From Polyangiaceae bacterium (GTDB lineage: Bacteria > Myxococcota > Polyangia > Polyangiales > Polyangiaceae): a DNA stretch of 9,737 nucleotides. Of this stretch, positions 6,971 to 9,737 are shown piece after piece. Numbering within the stretch: position 1 is the stretch's first letter; each line of letters starts with the position of its first letter. The notes beneath the pieces were generated by a model, which worked only from the letters and a program-made list of their open reading frames with translations, did no database searches and was not told where the DNA came from. The position numbers and the translations under genes are program-made. The stretch is taken from assembly GCA_025936205.1 (NCBI GenBank), contig JAICTU010000353.1, positions 1-9,737 on the forward strand, written 5' to 3'.

Positions 6971-7522
6971 TCAGTGAGCGCCAGTGCCTGCGTCGTTTTG
7001 CGCGCCGCCGCCGCAGTCACAGGTGCCCCAGCCCCGACCGTCAGCAAGGCAAGCTTGCGCGCCTCGGCACGCAGCGGGCCCGAGGCACAGCTGAGTCAAG
7101 CCGGGAACACACAGCTGATCGGACGCAGGCGCGCGCTCGCTGGGCGCCGGCGCCGCGCTCGTGGCAGCGCTGAGCACAGGCTCTACCGCGCCATCGGCAC
7201 GCTGGTGAGCGCCGCAGGCGATCACCAGCTCCCCCACCCAATCCGGTCGTTGATAGCGAGAGCCCGTGCTGCGCGGACCTGGCGCGGAGCTCACGCGCGG
7301 TGGCTCCACCGGCATGCCTGCGTTCTGCAGCACCTCGTATTCGCCGGCGCACAGCGCGGCTGCCTTCTCCCGGCAAGGCTCGATCGCCGAGCGGCAGGTG
7401 ACACGGTAGAGCTCCGTGCCCGGATCCGACGGCAAGCGCACGGCGCGTGCCTCGCGCGAGCAACTCGCGAGCAGGCTCAGGGCACACAGCGCGCCAGCGC
7501 AGCGCCGCCCGACCCGGAGCAA
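6971..7522 (-). CDS. Small Cys-rich lipoprotein, function unknown
   Basis: A 183-residue predicted lipoprotein if translation begins at TTG 7522. The N-terminus LLRVGRR-CAGALCALSLLASC is a good lipoprotein signal with lipid-bearing C21. Residues 39-65 (YRVTC...EPC...ALCAGEYEV) resemble a Y-x-h-x-C...C...C...Y-x-V pattern seen in several small proteobacterial lipoproteins. Residues 138-170 hold C-V-P-G-x-T-Q-x-C-x-G-P...C...C...WGTCDC, a Cys motif I associate with secreted myxobacterial proteins. An Ala/Pro/Ser-rich linker (about 74-86 and 119-135) joins them. Ten mature Cys suggest disulphides outside the cytoplasm. The TTG follows the upstream stop by one base, so translation is probably coupled. 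Longer in-frame starts (ATG 7567 or GTG 7603) would overlap the upstream gene and give a poor, long n-region. No function can be assigned. Confidence 0.75.
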   Translation of the reverse strand: MLRVGRRCAGALCALSLLASCSREARAVRLPSDPGTELYRVTCRSAIEPCREKAAALCAGEYEVLQNAGMPVEPPRVSSAPGPRSTGSRYQRPDWVGELVIACGAHQRADGAVEPVLSAATSAAPAPSERAPASDQLCVPGLTQLCLGPAACRGAQACLADGRGWGTCDCGGGAQNDAGTGAH

Positions 7523-7523
7523 A

Positions 7524-8936
7524 TCAGGAGAACTGCCCGACGGGCGAACGCAGCAACAGGCCCGCATCGGAACCGTTGAGAGTTGACTCGGCATTGTTCC
7601 CACCCAGCCGCCGTTCCGACAGCAGCAACACGCTGATCAGCGAGTCCGAGTCTGCTTCGCGCAAGCTCTGGAGCCCGCGACTGCTCGGGTCGAGCAGATG
7701 TACCAGCGCGCTGAGGGCGATGCGCAGATACGTCTCGTTGGGAAATGCGTCGCGCACGATCCCATGGCGTTCACCCTCGTCGCTGGAGTGCCCGAGCTCC
7801 GCGTACATGCTCTCGATCGAGAGCAGGATGGGCAGCGTCAGGTCCGGGTCCGCCGGGGGCAGCCGACCCATGCGGCCCAGCGTCGAGCTCACGCGCTCCA
7901 GCTCGTTGGCGGCCTCCGCGTAGTGGCGGTCTTCTTCGTCGCGATGCGCCTTGATATCGACGCGTGTGGAGAGCTCCACCGCGATCGTCTCTTCGGAATC
8001 CTCCGCCGAGACCGGCACCAGCTCCTCCAGCCGGTCTCGCGCGGCGAGCGGCGGGGGCGGCGGGGGCGAGATCTTCTCCAGGCTGCGCTGCAGCTCCAGG
8101 AGCGGCTCGGGCAACAAGCTGGGATCAAAGCGGCCCGGCTTGGACGAGGAGGCGCGGTTGCGGCTGGGCGGGGGAGGCGGCAAGCGCCGCGGGCGCGCGG
8201 ATTCTTCCCCATTGGAGCGCACGAATTGCATCGGGCGCGCCAGGCGGTTCAGGATCACCTCGCTCCAGGTGTGCTCGAGCGGGATGTGATTCATCAGGGC
8301 GCGAAGCGGCACGGCTTCCAGCAGCTGCTCTTCGGTGAGCCGCTGGCCTTCGCGCGCCCGGCTCAGCGCGTGCTCGACCACGCGCTGCAGCTCCGCGCGC
8401 GGCAGGCAGCTGGCGATGCGCTTGAAGCCGAGGCCGTCGGCGATGTCCTGCACTCGCAGCACGCCCTCGTTCAGGGCGGTTTCGAGCAGGAACGTCACGC
8501 GCCGGACGAGGCGATCGCGCGTCTCGGGGTCGGCGTTGTCGCCTTTCCAGAACTCGACCTCGGTGAGGAAGGTCCAGAGCTGAGCCGCGTCGAAATAGCG
8601 CACCCGATCGTCGGGGGGGATCAGCGCCAGCACCTGGCCCGCGTCCGTCAGCCCTTCTTCGAGGGCAATGCTCAGGTCTTCCGCGGCCGAGGCGGTCGTC
8701 TTGCGCGCAGCGAGGCGTTCGTTCACGCGGGTGGTGGCGGTCAGCACGCGCACGCGCAGGGCCTCGTCCGCCGCGAGGTTCTGCATGAGCACGCGCGGAC
8801 CAAAGTGTCGCAAAAAGTCGCCGGGCGTGCGCCAACCCTCGGCGAGCGCAAAGTCGATCAAGGCGGCCAGGAAGCGTTCGCGTGCCGTGGGTAGGTTGGA
8901 CTCGTACCGAGGCGCCGTGGCGCTACTCGAATTCAT
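7524..8936 (-). CDS. Orphan helical protein with Pro-rich linkers, function unknown
   Basis: A 470-residue protein that I do not recognise. Residues 17-240 are a predicted mostly helical block (ARERFLAALIDFALAEGWRTPGDFLRHFGPRVL at its start), rich in charged residues and Leu. Residues 250-300 are Pro/Ser/Arg-rich and contain two poly-Pro runs (253-257 and 291-296). Residues 335-450 form a second helical block (ELERVSSTLGRMGRLP, then LRIALSALVHLLDP). There is no signal peptide, membrane segment, ATP-binding motif or obvious catalytic motif, so a cytoplasmic adaptor or scaffold is plausible (inference). Start: ATG 8936 is chosen because the reading upstream becomes Arg-rich and unrelated, although no Shine-Dalgarno is visible; GTG 8939 is adjacent. 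It ends one base before the lipoprotein start, a probable two-gene operon. Similar Pro-linked orphan proteins are common in myxobacteria. Confidence 0.8.
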   Translation of the reverse strand: MNSSSATAPRYESNLPTARERFLAALIDFALAEGWRTPGDFLRHFGPRVLMQNLAADEALRVRVLTATTRVNERLAARKTTASAAEDLSIALEEGLTDAGQVLALIPPDDRVRYFDAAQLWTFLTEVEFWKGDNADPETRDRLVRRVTFLLETALNEGVLRVQDIADGLGFKRIASCLPRAELQRVVEHALSRAREGQRLTEEQLLEAVPLRALMNHIPLEHTWSEVILNRLARPMQFVRSNGEESARPRRLPPPPPSRNRASSSKPGRFDPSLLPEPLLELQRSLEKISPPPPPPLAARDRLEELVPVSAEDSEETIAVELSTRVDIKAHRDEEDRHYAEAANELERVSSTLGRMGRLPPADPDLTLPILLSIESMYAELGHSSDEGERHGIVRDAFPNETYLRIALSALVHLLDPSSRGLQSLREADSDSLISVLLLSERRLGGNNAESTLNGSDAGLLLRSPVGQFS

Positions 8937-9056
8937 CACGAGCCATGGTACTCGGCCTCGCGTCCCGAACAACTTCAATCCTGGCCGAGAGCGGCCATTT
9001 TCAGCAACGAGTCGGCTCGTTCTGGCACCTTCGCGCGAGCGAGCCCGGGTTTCCCG

Positions 9057-9085
9057 GCCGCTGCGCGAAAGCGGATCGCAGCGGC
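9057..9085. repeat. Perfect 9-bp inverted repeat in the divergent intergenic region
   Basis: GCCGCTGCG (9057-9065) and CGCAGCGGC (9077-9085) are exact reverse complements separated by 11 bases. No T-run follows. It could be a regulator site shared by the two divergent genes or an RNA hairpin in the leader of the minus-strand gene. It is not next to any 3' end, so a terminator role is unlikely. Confidence 0.55.
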
Positions 9086-9227
9086 TGTGCGGCCGAGTCG
9101 AGAAGTTGTAGCGAAATGGCGGTGCGGACGTCCCCGACATCCATTCCGCTTTCACTTTTTTGCCGCTCCCAGGGCCTGCGGCACCTACTCTCTGGTCCCT
9201 CGTGGGAGTCAGATAGTGAAGCGTGTC

Positions 9228-9233
9228 GGAGGG
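9228..9233 (+). promoter_or_regulatory. Shine-Dalgarno deciding the patatin GTG start
   Basis: GGAGGG ends four bases before the GTG at 9238. The protein begins there with a short lead into the GGGLRG motif, as expected for a patatin domain, and no ATG is available upstream in frame at a better distance. Confidence 0.75.
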
Positions 9234-9237
9234 AGCA

Positions 9238-9737
9238 GTGAGTGAGGCGGTCGCACCAAGGGTTTTGGTGCTCGAAGGCGGTGGGCTGCGCGGGGCCTTC
9301 GTGGCGGGAGCACTGGCCGAGCTCCAGGAGGAGCCGTCCACGGCGTTCACGCACATCTTCGCGACCTCGGCCGGTGCGGCCTCCGCCGCCTACCTGGTCA
9401 CGGGTCAGATCGATCGCGCTCTGCACATCTGGACCGAGCTCACCCACGGCAGCCAGCTGATCTCCGCTCGCCACCTGTTGCGCGGGCGCGGCTTGATGGA
9501 TATCGCGGGCCTGGTGGAGGTGTTCCGCGGCGAGCATGGAGTCGATGCCAGCCGCCTCGCGGCCTCCGGCACGAGCCTGCGCATCGCGGTCACCAACTGC
9601 AATACGGGCTCAGCCGACCATGTGGCGGCCAACGCCGACAACCTCTTCCCGCTGCTGCAGGCGACGATGGCGTTGCCCGTGGTCTATGGCCGCGTGGTGC
9701 ACGTGGAGGGCGTACCTTACATTGACGGCGGCATCAC
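9238..9737 (+). CDS. Patatin-like phospholipase domain protein, 3' end cut by window
   Basis: Predicted cytoplasmic acyl hydrolase of the patatin family, which cleaves acyl esters of lipids with a Ser-Asp dyad. The visible 166 residues contain the oxyanion-hole loop GGGLRG (14-19) near the N-terminus, the nucleophile elbow ATSAGA (42-47) with S44, and the dyad aspartate in IDGG (D163), followed by the window end. The elbow reads A-x-S-x-G rather than the family's usual G-x-S-x-G. ALPVVYG (145-151) matches the segment normally found ahead of the Asp loop. The N-terminal layout is like the short bacterial YjjU/RssA-type members; no signal peptide or membrane segment is seen. The start is GTG with a strong Shine-Dalgarno. 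The C-terminal part is outside the window, so the total length and any extra domain are unknown. It is divergent from the orphan gene. Confidence 0.92.
   Translation, partial: MSEAVAPRVLVLEGGGLRGAFVAGALAELQEEPSTAFTHIFATSAGAASAAYLVTGQIDRALHIWTELTHGSQLISARHLLRGRGLMDIAGLVEVFRGEHGVDASRLAASGTSLRIAVTNCNTGSADHVAANADNLFPLLQATMALPVVYGRVVHVEGVPYIDGGI

Larger units (their letters stand above)
8937..9237. promoter_or_regulatory. Divergent intergenic region between the orphan gene and the patatin gene
   Basis: These 301 bp must hold promoters for the two divergent genes. No unambiguous -35/-10 pair is visible. A TTGCCG at 9160-9165 and TACTCT at 9186-9191 are spaced 20 bp, too wide for a good sigma-70 promoter. 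A perfect 9-bp inverted repeat lies at 9057-9065 and 9077-9085, and a shorter one (GCCGC...GCGGC) at 9162-9182. A T-run at 9156-9161 is the most AT-rich point. Confidence 0.35.

Noticed and set aside
6449..7579. Plus-strand open frame of 376 codons, and another at 6640-7173
   Set aside because: They run over the lipoprotein on the other strand, whose Cys motifs and signal are specific. The products are Arg/Ala/Ser-rich and have no ribosome site.
8041..8072. G-rich low-complexity tract
   Set aside because: It encodes the second Pro-rich linker (residues 291-296 region) of the orphan protein in frame, so it is explained by coding.
7698..8894. Plus-strand open frame of 398 codons
   Set aside because: Antisense to the 470-residue orphan. 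That orphan is itself unrecognised, but it has alternating helical and Pro-rich segments and an operon-like junction, while the plus product is an Arg/Gly/Gln/His-rich shadow.

Overview
This is a high-GC chromosomal window that looks like a myxobacterium (Myxococcota). The evidence is the GC-rich coding with strong third-position GC, two lipoproteins whose style is common in that phylum (a von Willebrand factor A protein and a protein ending in a C-x-P-G-x-T-Q-x-C-x-G-P cysteine motif), a cytoplasmic PAS/histidine kinase/receiver hybrid, and a large Pro-rich helical orphan protein. The assignment rests on gene style only. I see no insertion sequence, CRISPR array, tRNA, rRNA or prophage gene.

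Layout. (1) 1-961, minus: threonylcarbamoyl-AMP synthase of the long Sua5 type, cut by the left window edge. (2) 1048-2652, plus: single-chain class II glycyl-tRNA synthetase, divergent from gene 1 across an 86-bp gap with a small AT-rich pocket; both genes serve tRNA function. A strong hairpin at 2662-2693 follows the synthetase. (3) 2828-4033, minus: predicted vWA-domain lipoprotein with an intact MIDAS metal site, convergent with glycyl-tRNA synthetase; a palindrome containing a -10-like hexamer sits directly before its start codon. (4) 4181-6226, minus: hybrid histidine kinase without membrane segments. (5) 6227-6970: about 740 bp without a convincing gene. It holds a likely kinase promoter and leader, a 33-bp tandem GC-rich repeat whose hairpin core recurs about 0.7 kb away, and about 500 bp of unassigned sequence. 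(6) 6971-7522, minus: small Cys-rich lipoprotein, whose TTG start lies one base after the stop of (7) 7524-8936, minus: a 470-residue orphan protein of two helical blocks joined by Pro-rich linkers. (8) 9238-end, plus: patatin-like phospholipase with a variant nucleophile elbow, cut by the right edge and divergent from gene 7 across 301 bp.

How the genes relate. Genes 1 and 2 are housekeeping translation functions. Genes 6 and 7 form the only tightly coupled unit (probable two-gene operon). The kinase has no adjacent response regulator with an output domain, so its target is not in this window. The most unusual items are the orphan/lipoprotein pair, the repeat-bearing kinase leader with a distant copy of its hairpin, and the palindrome-embedded, possibly leaderless promoter of the vWA lipoprotein. 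I found no clear evidence of a complete new multi-gene system.
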